Assembly (NCBI GenBank): GCA_023458215.1
Contig: JAEXAJ010000180.1
Location: 55,227-119,226 of the forward strand
Direction of reading: 5' to 3'
DNA length: 64,000 nt
From: Bacteroidota bacterium
GTDB lineage: Bacteria > Bacteroidota > Bacteroidia > Bacteroidales > Bacteroidaceae
Shown here: positions 27,124-34,788 of the stretch, piece by piece
Layout: each line of letters starts with the position of its first letter
Numbering within the stretch: position 1 is the stretch's first letter
Position numbers and translations under genes: made by a program
The notes under the pieces: generated by a model
The model's database searches: none
What the model saw: only the letters and a program-made list of their open reading frames with translations
What the model was told of the DNA's origin: nothing

Positions 27124-29445
27124 TCAATACAATTCTATTTCATCTAAAGCCAAGCGGCTGGGTTGTCCTTCATGGTAATATCCTTTCGGACATGGGCCGC
27201 CACTAAGCAGTTCCAAACGGACATACCGGGTCGTTACCTCCGGGAAAGAAAGTGACACGGGGAAGCGGGTACCTTCCGTAGGACTAAAGTCGAAAGAAAG
27301 TTTCTGATTGCCTACTGTTGTAAATACGTTGCCATCTTCCGAAACAGATACATTGAGAGCACTGGCAGGCCAAAGCATATCATAAGGCCGCCACAAGAAG
27401 GCAAATGCAACCTTGCCTACAGGAGTTTGCTTACCCAAATCGACTGTCACCTGCATAGTATCTGCCTGAAAAATTATCCAACGTCGCAGCTCACGTGCAT
27501 AGCCACGAACACCGTCTGTCAGCCCGATGCCCAGATTCACTTTCTCGGAAGAAGGAAGTGGTGTACAGGTATAGTTACTTCCGGTAGCTTTGTTTACAGC
27601 AAAGCTCTTATGAGTGATTTTGCCCAATGCTTTCCCGTCTCTATAAACCGCCGCATAAATCGTGGCATCTTCGGCCAAGCTGACTGGGGATTGATAAAGA
27701 GGCGAAGAAGCAGAAACAATGGAATCATTGACCATATATCGAATCTCCGCATTGGGGCAGAAAGTCTTTAATGTTACCTCATAAGTTTTCTGAGTGGTAT
27801 TCCATGCTCCTGTCAGATTTACTTCATAGAAGTTACGACAAGCATTCACTCCACAGTAATCCAATCGTTTGAACTCTTTGTCAAGTCTGCGGGTAAATGA
27901 GTGGAAGTCTTTATGTTCCGGTTGCGTCCATTGCACTTCGGCCATTGCCAGCAACCGGGGGAAGGCCATATACTCAAAGTATTCAGGGGTTTGGATATAT
28001 TCCCCCCATATATTGGCTTGTGTACCTATAATATAGGATTGCTCTTCGGGAGTCAGTTCGGCAGGCAACGGATTGTAATTATAAGCAGTATCCAATGGCA
28101 GGAATCCACCTATAGCCAAAGGAGCAAACTCCGGACTTTCCTGATAGTGATCATAATAGCAAGTACTACCCGGTGTCATAATCACATTGTGCTTCTGGCG
28201 AGCCGCTTCGATGCCTCCTTCTTCTCCACGCCATGACATGACGGTAGCGTTGGGGGCAAGCCCACCTTCGAGTATCTCATCCCAACCGATAATGTCACGT
28301 CCCTTGCTATTGACAAATTGTTCCATGCGGTGGATGAACCAGCTTTGCAAGGCTTCTTCATCGGGCAGACCTTCACGTTTCATCAATGCCTGACAGTGGT
28401 CGCACTTCTTCCATGCTTTCTTGGGACATTCATCACCACCGATGTGGATGTAGTGGCTTGGAAAGAGCTCCATTACTTCAGTCAATACATCTTCCAAGAA
28501 CTTGAAAGTACCTTCTTTGGGACAGTAGACTTCATCGAATACATCGAAGTAATCGCGCACAACATAAGTCTTACCCAGCCCGCAGGAGAGCTCGGGATAG
28601 GCAGCCAATGCCGCAGACGAATGTCCTGGCATTTCTATCTCGGGGATAACCGTAATAAATCGGTCGGCTGCGTATTTCACAATCTCCCGGATGTCATCTT
28701 GGGTATAATAGCCCCGTTGTTCTTTACCGTCGAAGCGACGGGGATAGTAATAGTCACAGAATCCGACTTGAGTTTGACTACGGTGAGAGCCTACTTCTAT
28801 AAGTCGGGGATATTTCTTGATTTCGATTCTCCACCCTTGGTCATCTGTCAGGTGAAAGTGGAACTTGTTCATCTTGTACATAGCCATCAAGTCGAGGAAC
28901 TTCAATACCTCTTCCTTGGGCAGAAAATTACGTCCTACGTCCATCATAGCTCCACGGTGAGAGAAACGGGGGGCATCTGCAATATGAACAGAAGGGATTT
29001 CTATCCGCCCTTCATACTTCAGATGGGTATCATAAATCTCAGCAGGCATAAGTTGCAACAATGACTGAACGGCATAAAATAATCCGGCACCACTATCGTT
29101 GGAAGATAGTTTGATATTGTCAGAAGTAATATCGAGAGTATAAGCCTCATCAGACAAAGCAGAGTCCATAAGAAAATAGATATCAGCTTGTTCTGTTTGG
29201 GGTACACATTTCAACGTTACTGACGTGTTCTTCAAGGCACTTTCCAGATAGTTGAACACACGCATAGAAGCCGTGTCCGAGCCAATAGCCACACTCTTTT
29301 CACCTTGCAAGAGGTAGCTCCCCTGTCCGGCGGTAATCTGATTGGGCATAGGAATGATAGCTCCGTCCTGCAAGGAGGCGTGCTGCCCGCCACTGCACGA
29401 AAGAAGTACAAAGGATGCGGTGAGTAGCCAATGTATTATTTTCAT
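27124..29445 (-). CDS. GH20 beta-N-acetylhexosaminidase
   Basis: 773 aa. Lipobox VLLSC (Cys17). GH20b N-terminal domain (~30-150), then the catalytic barrel with HFHLTDDQGWRIEIK (~196-210), PEIEMPGHS and the catalytic Asp338-Glu339 pair in HIGGDECPK (substrate-assisted mechanism). The C-terminal part holds a chitobiase-like segment (AEIRYMVNDSIVSASSPLYQSPVSL) and a discoidin-like domain (VGKVAFAFLWRPYDMLWPASALNVSVSEDG). It cleaves terminal beta-linked GlcNAc or GalNAc. It overlaps the GH125 stop by 4 bp (ATGA), so the two are translationally coupled. Within a mannosidase locus it may trim antennae or a HexNAc side branch. Confidence 0.94.
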   Translation of the reverse strand: MKIIHWLLTASFVLLSCSGGQHASLQDGAIIPMPNQITAGQGSYLLQGEKSVAIGSDTASMRVFNYLESALKNTSVTLKCVPQTEQADIYFLMDSALSDEAYTLDITSDNIKLSSNDSGAGLFYAVQSLLQLMPAEIYDTHLKYEGRIEIPSVHIADAPRFSHRGAMMDVGRNFLPKEEVLKFLDLMAMYKMNKFHFHLTDDQGWRIEIKKYPRLIEVGSHRSQTQVGFCDYYYPRRFDGKEQRGYYTQDDIREIVKYAADRFITVIPEIEMPGHSSAALAAYPELSCGLGKTYVVRDYFDVFDEVYCPKEGTFKFLEDVLTEVMELFPSHYIHIGGDECPKKAWKKCDHCQALMKREGLPDEEALQSWFIHRMEQFVNSKGRDIIGWDEILEGGLAPNATVMSWRGEEGGIEAARQKHNVIMTPGSTCYYDHYQESPEFAPLAIGGFLPLDTAYNYNPLPAELTPEEQSYIIGTQANIWGEYIQTPEYFEYMAFPRLLAMAEVQWTQPEHKDFHSFTRRLDKEFKRLDYCGVNACRNFYEVNLTGAWNTTQKTYEVTLKTFCPNAEIRYMVNDSIVSASSPLYQSPVSLAEDATIYAAVYRDGKALGKITHKSFAVNKATGSNYTCTPLPSSEKVNLGIGLTDGVRGYARELRRWIIFQADTMQVTVDLGKQTPVGKVAFAFLWRPYDMLWPASALNVSVSEDGNVFTTVGNQKLSFDFSPTEGTRFPVSLSFPEVTTRYVRLELLSGGPCPKGYYHEGQPSRLALDEIELY

Positions 29446-30893
29446 AATGTTTGAGATAAGATTTCAGGGTGTTCCCTGATCGTTTTAAGAACGAGTTCTC
29501 CGAATAAAGTATTCACCCATGCAAACCAAGAACGGGTAAAGTCCGCCGCATTTTCCGAATGAAAGGACTCGTGCATAAAGCCTGTATCTCCATCGGTATC
29601 ACGTAACTGTTTGAGACAAGCACGTATTTCGTCCGTATCATCCGTAGTGAATGCTTTCATTATAATACTCATGGGCCAGATATAATTCAAACCAACGTGA
29701 GGTCCTCCCACTCCTTCACCGGCTTTTCCTTTGAAGAAGTAGGGGTTGTTGTCACTCCATATCAACCGGCGGGTATTCTGATAAACAGCATCCTTGAAAG
29801 AGCAGTAACCCAAATAAGGCGCTGCCAGCAAGCTGGGTACATTGGCATCATCCATGCAAAGCGCATTGCCGAAACCATCGACTTCGAAGGCATAGACACG
29901 CCCACAGACGGGGTGGTTAATAGTGCCGTATTTGCGGATGGCTGCATCCACTTCGTCGGCCAATGCATTGCATTCTGCCGCAAAGGAGGTATTCTGATAC
30001 ACATTCTGCTCAATCCCTGCCAATTGACGCAGCGATACTACCGCAAACATATTGGAAGGTATCAGGAAGCCGTATTGGGTAGAATCATCCGAAGGACGGA
30101 AAGAAGATACAATCAATCCGACAGGCTTGACCGGTGCACCCCAGCCACCGTTTATCTGCGAATCGGTGGGGCGGTCACAATCACGCGTAAAGCTATAAGG
30201 TCCTAAGCCCGATTTACGTTGTTGCTCTTTGAAAGTCTGTACTACGAGTTTCATTGCTTCATGCCGGGCGGCATCGAAAACGGAAGTGTCGCCCGTGAGC
30301 TGCCAATAGTGATAAGCCAGGCGGATGGGGTAACAGAGCGAATCTATCTCCCATTTGCGTTCATGCAGTTCCTTCACCATGTGCTGCGTCTTATCTGTTT
30401 CCCAATAACTGCCCAGGGGGCCGTCATTGAAAGCATTTGCATAAGGGTCGATAAGAATGCATTGCGTCTGGCGGTTGATAAGTCCCGCTACCATCAGTTG
30501 CAGGGGCTTGTCGTCCTTCATCAATGGCAGATAAGGCCATACTTGTGCCGAAGAATCACGCAACCACATCGCATCAATATCTCCGGTAATCACAAACGTG
30601 TCGGGGCGGCCGTCTTTCAGTTTATATCTGACAGTGGTATCGAGTGTGTTAGGAAAACAATTCTCGAACATCCAACGGAGTTTTTCATCCTTTATCTTCG
30701 GCTTATTGGCCTCAATCGTTGCATCCACCGCCCTGGAAACAAAATGCCGTTTCTCTACAACAGGGCGTAAGGACACATATTTGGGGTTTGCAGCCGTAGA
30801 AGCTGAGAATATGGCAGAAGGGCGGAGGCTCATGCCTGCCAAAGCAAGACCACCGGTCTTCAGAAATTGGCGTCGCGACATATTGTTTTTCAT
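29442..30893 (-). CDS. GH125 exo-alpha-1,6-mannosidase
   Basis: 483 aa. Starts MKNNMSRRQFLKTGGLALAG, a twin-arginine-like signal (SRRQFLKTGG). The metal-independent alpha-mannosidase domain (former DUF1237) is seen in FENCFPNTLDTTV, FVITGDIDAMWLRDSSAQVWPYL, PYANAFNDG, SFTRDCDRPTDSQINGGWG and DTGFMHESFH; the Asp and Glu of the last two segments are the likely acid and base. Known members remove non-reducing alpha-1,6-mannose. First gene of the three-gene GH125-GH20-metallophosphoesterase operon. The gap upstream (30894-31089) holds repeat array C rather than an obvious promoter. Confidence 0.94.
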   Translation of the reverse strand: MKNNMSRRQFLKTGGLALAGMSLRPSAIFSASTAANPKYVSLRPVVEKRHFVSRAVDATIEANKPKIKDEKLRWMFENCFPNTLDTTVRYKLKDGRPDTFVITGDIDAMWLRDSSAQVWPYLPLMKDDKPLQLMVAGLINRQTQCILIDPYANAFNDGPLGSYWETDKTQHMVKELHERKWEIDSLCYPIRLAYHYWQLTGDTSVFDAARHEAMKLVVQTFKEQQRKSGLGPYSFTRDCDRPTDSQINGGWGAPVKPVGLIVSSFRPSDDSTQYGFLIPSNMFAVVSLRQLAGIEQNVYQNTSFAAECNALADEVDAAIRKYGTINHPVCGRVYAFEVDGFGNALCMDDANVPSLLAAPYLGYCSFKDAVYQNTRRLIWSDNNPYFFKGKAGEGVGGPHVGLNYIWPMSIIMKAFTTDDTDEIRACLKQLRDTDGDTGFMHESFHSENAADFTRSWFAWVNTLFGELVLKTIREHPEILSQTL

Positions 30894-30971
30894 GGTTATT
30901 GTAATAATTAATTAACGTCAAACACTAATTATGTAATCAACTGATTATCAGAATACTTACACAAAGGGATT

Positions 30972-31093
30972 CTAAGTATACGACTGAGATAGGCTAAGTA
31001 TACGACTGAGGTACCCTAAGTATACGACTGAGATAGGCTAAGTATAGGACCCTGTATTGATTACTGCTTTTTTGTAAGTAATCTTATACTTAG
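30972..31093. repeat. 22-bp-period tandem array C (core CTAAGTATACGACTGAG)
   Basis: CTAAGTATA starts at 30972, 30994, 31016 and 31038, exactly 22 bp apart. The first three copies share CTAAGTATACGACTGAG followed by a variable 5 bp (ATAGG, GTACC, ATAGG). An inverted copy, TATACTTAG, lies at 31085-31093 and includes the stop codon of the MGH1-like gene. The array separates two blocks of PUL 2 genes transcribed in the same direction. Confidence 0.9.
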
Positions 31094-32691
31094 GGGCGCT
31101 TACCTGCCTTTACACTGATCTTCTTCTCTTTGCCGCCGTAAAGTACCAGCAGTTCAAAGTCAATGTTAGAATCTACCGTGATACGTGGTTCTTCACTTGC
31201 CGAGCGGCGTGCTTCGGCTTTCAGATTAATCATTCCTTCGGGGCCGAAAGGATAACGTTCTATTCCGTTCGCTTCCGTCAGGTTCATATCCCATACAATC
31301 TGTTTTTTGGAATAGTCGCCACGAATACCAATGATAAATTCGATGAACTCGGCGATAGGCGGAAGTCCTGCCCAACCGACAAAGTTATCGCGAGCCATAA
31401 ATCCCGGGTCAGCACTTTCGGGAGCATAATATTCCCAAAAGGTACCGGTCTTTTTATAGACCTCGAATACCTGACCATAGTGATTCAAAGCGATCTCACG
31501 TGCCTGCTTGCGATATCCCTTTTGTACAAGTCCTTGCATCACCATATAGTTGGTACCGGGCCAAACACCACCTTGCCAGTAACGTCCGTTGTCCTTATAC
31601 TTAGGATGGTCGGCAGATAGAGAAGGGATGCGATATTTACGATTGAAAGTAGCGGGATTATCGAGTTCTTTCACCATGCGGTCTGTCTGCAAGGAATCCA
31701 AGGCATCAGTGTATAATGCCCAGTAGGCACCTATTCCTTTGGTGGGGCAAAGTGTTCCATCGGCATATTGGTCATAGAGAAAACCGGTCTTTTCATCCCA
31801 AAGATTATCATGGATATACTTTTTCAGCATCTTGGCTTCGTCTTCAAACTCTTCAATCTCTTGCCAACGCTCCAAATAGAATCCCATTTCGAGCAGCAAG
31901 TTGGCAGTAAAGAGTTGCTGCAAGTTAGTATCTAACCACACCATGTGACCGTGGCTGTAGATAGGACTGTATCCCTCGGGGACGCGAGGCATATTGTCCA
32001 TACCTGTACCCCAGCCACTCGACCAATAGGTTCCGTTCTGCCAAGTATGATTCAGTTTCAACCATTTGTAATAGGCGCAAAGCACCGGGAATATCTTGTG
32101 CAGACGTTCCGTATCACCAAATTGATGATAATACACCATCTCACACCAAGGCATCAGGTTCGGCCCGGTACTTACCGGATCATAACGTTCGAAACAGTCC
32201 GCTCCATCCGCTTTTATCTCGCGACAGATGAAACCGTCGGGATGCTGCTTGGCATAGAAGTTATCCAATGTACGCTGAAAAGGGAAGAAACGAGTACCGT
32301 AACGTGCAAACATCAGAATGAAAGAGGAATCCCACATAAAGATGTTTCCATTATAAGCTGTATCCAGATAGCTGGACACAAATCCGGAGCCTGCTTGCGG
32401 AGCACGAATATTACCGATAGCTATTTCCCATGCCTTCCAATACATTTCAAGTTCCTTGGTATGCCCTGCCCAAATGGGATTAGGGAGAATCTGACGAGCT
32501 TCATCAAAGCTTTTCGGTGTAATCGTCTCAGGCTTAGCTACACGATACTCGTTCTCGGTGACCAACGGTTCCTTTACATACGTATTCTTGTAAGGCAATC
32601 GATACTTTTCATCATTGCCACAGCTTTGAGCTTTCAGCAGGGGCATTGTAGATACAGAAAGCAAGCATACCAATAAAATGTGTTTCAGCAT
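31090..32691 (-). CDS. MGH1-like (alpha/alpha)6 glycoside hydrolase
   Basis: 533 aa. Sec signal MLKHILLVCLLSVSTMPLLKA. Trehalase/GH63-like toroid segments are evident: MYWKAWEIAIGNI, FMWDSSFILMFARYGTRFFPF, YWSSGWGTGMDNMPR, WDEKTGFLYDQ, YWQGGVWPGTNYMV and TFWEYYAPE, matching the MGH1-like (mannosylglycerate hydrolase/GH63/GH37-like) superfamily. Inverting alpha-glucosidases and mannosylglycerate or alpha-mannose hydrolases are known relatives; I cannot assign the substrate. It lies 18 bp after the alkaline phosphatase gene, so it is the last gene of the GH92-EEP-phosphatase-MGH1 block. An alpha-glucosidase acting on a Glc-capped N-glycan or a mannosidase are both compatible. Confidence 0.75.
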   Translation of the reverse strand: MLKHILLVCLLSVSTMPLLKAQSCGNDEKYRLPYKNTYVKEPLVTENEYRVAKPETITPKSFDEARQILPNPIWAGHTKELEMYWKAWEIAIGNIRAPQAGSGFVSSYLDTAYNGNIFMWDSSFILMFARYGTRFFPFQRTLDNFYAKQHPDGFICREIKADGADCFERYDPVSTGPNLMPWCEMVYYHQFGDTERLHKIFPVLCAYYKWLKLNHTWQNGTYWSSGWGTGMDNMPRVPEGYSPIYSHGHMVWLDTNLQQLFTANLLLEMGFYLERWQEIEEFEDEAKMLKKYIHDNLWDEKTGFLYDQYADGTLCPTKGIGAYWALYTDALDSLQTDRMVKELDNPATFNRKYRIPSLSADHPKYKDNGRYWQGGVWPGTNYMVMQGLVQKGYRKQAREIALNHYGQVFEVYKKTGTFWEYYAPESADPGFMARDNFVGWAGLPPIAEFIEFIIGIRGDYSKKQIVWDMNLTEANGIERYPFGPEGMINLKAEARRSASEEPRITVDSNIDFELLVLYGGKEKKISVKAGKRP

Positions 32692-32709
32692 GGGAAATAG
32701 TTATTTTAG

Positions 32710-33870
32710 TTACAAATCAAGCAATTTCTTTATTTTGTCGAAGATAGCGGTGTTTTCAAAGATTCCGGTAAACTCCTCGGCACCGGGACCAAAAGCATAA
32801 ACCGGTACCATTACACCACTGTGACCTCCCGTAGAGAATTTGCATACAATCTTGCCTTGTTGCAAGTCTCCATCCACCAAAGTAAGTCCACCGGTTTCGT
32901 GGTCGGCAGTAACAATCACCAATGTTTCTCCGTCTTGAGCAGCCCACTTATACATTTCACCGATGGTACGGTCAAAGTCATGAGTTTCCTGCATCAACAG
33001 ATCTATGTCATTGAAGTGCCCATAGTCGTCGAGTTGTGAACCTTCCACCATCATGAAGAATCCGTTCTTGTTTTGATTCAGCAATTCAATACCCTTCAGC
33101 GAAGCACGTGCCAAGAGGTCACCACGTTCGGCAGGCAAAGGAGTATCTTCAGGATAGGGCACGGCGAATACTTTGCCTTTGTTGATAGCAACCAACTCAT
33201 CCCAGCTACGTGGAGTTTGAAAACCTTTGTTGCGCAGTTCCTTAAACAGATCACGTCCGTCCTCACGGTTTTCAAAAAGTTTAGCGCCACCACCAAATAC
33301 GTAGTCGGCTTTACAATCCACATAATCCGCCACGATGGCAGCTTCGGCATCACGGTCTTTATTATGGCAGCAAAAGTCGGCAGGAGTAGCATCCCACAGA
33401 CGGCAGGTAACAGCTATACCGGTTGATTTGCCTTTGGCTGAAGCCAAGTCTACCAATGATTTCAAAGGGCGCCCTTCGGTATCTACGCCTACGGAGTGAT
33501 AGTTCGTCTTCTGTCCGGTAGCAATGGCCGTACCGCCTGCACCGGAGTCAGTAATCAGCTTATTGGCACAATAGGTCTTTGACAAACCTACAGTCTGGCA
33601 GTTGTCCAAGAACAGTTTTCCACGGTTGGCAGTCCATGCAGAATATACATGCATCAAACTCATACCGTCGCCAATCATCAGAATCACATTCTTAACCTTC
33701 TTCCCTTCAGGAGGCGTTATCTTGGTTACTTCATACGGATTCTCCAATACATAAGTTTGCTCTTTGTCACGACGGCTTTGCGCTGACATGCCGACAGGCA
33801 ATAACGCAATAATCAATACTGCGAGTGTACAAATTCTCAATATTCTATTCATTGTATTCAAATTTTTCAT
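32710..33870 (-). CDS. Secreted alkaline phosphatase
   Basis: 386 aa; the signal peptide is LRICTLAVLIIALLPVGMSA and the start is either Met1 or Met7 (33852). Alkaline phosphatase superfamily metal sites: NVILMIGDGMS (Asp68), nucleophile Ser109 in ITDSGAGGTAIATG, WDATPADFCCHN, EGSQLDDYGHFND and VTADHETGG. It hydrolyses phosphomonoesters in the periplasm. Its place in an alpha-mannosidase PUL, beside an EEP-family phosphatase and ahead of two other phosphoesterases, suggests the target glycan is phosphorylated rather than a role in general Pi scavenging. Gaps are 35 bp upstream and 18 bp downstream. Confidence 0.94.
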   Translation of the reverse strand: MKNLNTMNRILRICTLAVLIIALLPVGMSAQSRRDKEQTYVLENPYEVTKITPPEGKKVKNVILMIGDGMSLMHVYSAWTANRGKLFLDNCQTVGLSKTYCANKLITDSGAGGTAIATGQKTNYHSVGVDTEGRPLKSLVDLASAKGKSTGIAVTCRLWDATPADFCCHNKDRDAEAAIVADYVDCKADYVFGGGAKLFENREDGRDLFKELRNKGFQTPRSWDELVAINKGKVFAVPYPEDTPLPAERGDLLARASLKGIELLNQNKNGFFMMVEGSQLDDYGHFNDIDLLMQETHDFDRTIGEMYKWAAQDGETLVIVTADHETGGLTLVDGDLQQGKIVCKFSTGGHSGVMVPVYAFGPGAEEFTGIFENTAIFDKIKKLLDL

Positions 33871-33905
33871 TATTAATACAGGTCATCAGCTTTCCATATC
33901 AGTAC

Positions 33906-34769
33906 CTATTCCACTGTTACCAATATAGGTGCATGGTCAGACAAAAATGCATTGTTTTCTGTTTCCGCCAAAACTCCATATCTCGACACTTTTAACCCAT
34001 TGCGTACAAATACATAGTCAATCAAGGGACGACGGGCATAAGGGATTCCTCCGAAATCATGGAAGCTCCATGCCGGACCATAGACAATGGCAGCTATCTG
34101 GCGAGAATCAGTTAAATGTTGCGAATTCTTTGGATCAGTCACATGCTTGATGACATCTGAATCCGGATTAGCATTGAAGTCTCCGGTAACAATCACCGGT
34201 AGTCCTCCACTCAGTTTATTTACTTTATCCAAAATAAGACTGATACTTTCACGTCGGGCTACTACCCCGACATGGTCCAAATGAGTATTCAATGCGAAAA
34301 ACTTTCTACCACTTATCTTATCCTGTAACTTTGCCCATGAAGCTATACGTTCACAAGCTCCGTCCCAACCCAAAGAACCGGCAACCTCCGGAGTTTCACT
34401 CAACCAAAAGTAACCAGAATCTAACAGTGTAAAACGGTCTTTCTTGTACCACAATGCACTGTATTCTCCTTTTTCTTTTCCGTCTTCACGGCCTACTCCA
34501 ATCACACCGTACCCAGGCAGACGCTGTTTGAGATCTTCCAGTTGGTTGTGAAGCACTTCTTGTGTCCCCACGATATCGGCATCATAAAAACGGATAGCAT
34601 TTGCCACGCGGTCCTTGCGGAACTTCCAGTTATCCAAACTATCCTCCGGATTGTCATATCGGATATTGAAAGTCATTACATTAACTGGCGCCGATGCGGG
34701 TGCGGATTGCTTCGCCTGGCTACTTAATGCAGCTAATAGCGGTAAAACTAATAAAAATAATTTTCTCAT
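33906..34769 (-). CDS. Secreted endonuclease/exonuclease/phosphatase (EEP) family protein
   Basis: 287 aa; signal peptide MRKLFLLVLPLLAALSSQA. The complete EEP active site is present: MTFNIRYDN, GTQEVL, ALNTHLDHVG, VTGDFNANPDS and LSDHAPI. The superfamily includes DNases, sphingomyelinases and inositol polyphosphate or other phosphoesterases; a secreted copy inside a mannosidase operon is more likely a sugar- or lipid-phosphate esterase than a nuclease (inference). 19 bp downstream of GH92 and 35 bp upstream of the alkaline phosphatase, so co-transcribed. A second, unrelated-context EEP protein is at 50937. Confidence 0.9.
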   Translation of the reverse strand: MRKLFLLVLPLLAALSSQAKQSAPASAPVNVMTFNIRYDNPEDSLDNWKFRKDRVANAIRFYDADIVGTQEVLHNQLEDLKQRLPGYGVIGVGREDGKEKGEYSALWYKKDRFTLLDSGYFWLSETPEVAGSLGWDGACERIASWAKLQDKISGRKFFALNTHLDHVGVVARRESISLILDKVNKLSGGLPVIVTGDFNANPDSDVIKHVTDPKNSQHLTDSRQIAAIVYGPAWSFHDFGGIPYARRPLIDYVFVRNGLKVSRYGVLAETENNAFLSDHAPILVTVE

Positions 34770-34788
34770 GGCAATTATATATTAATAA

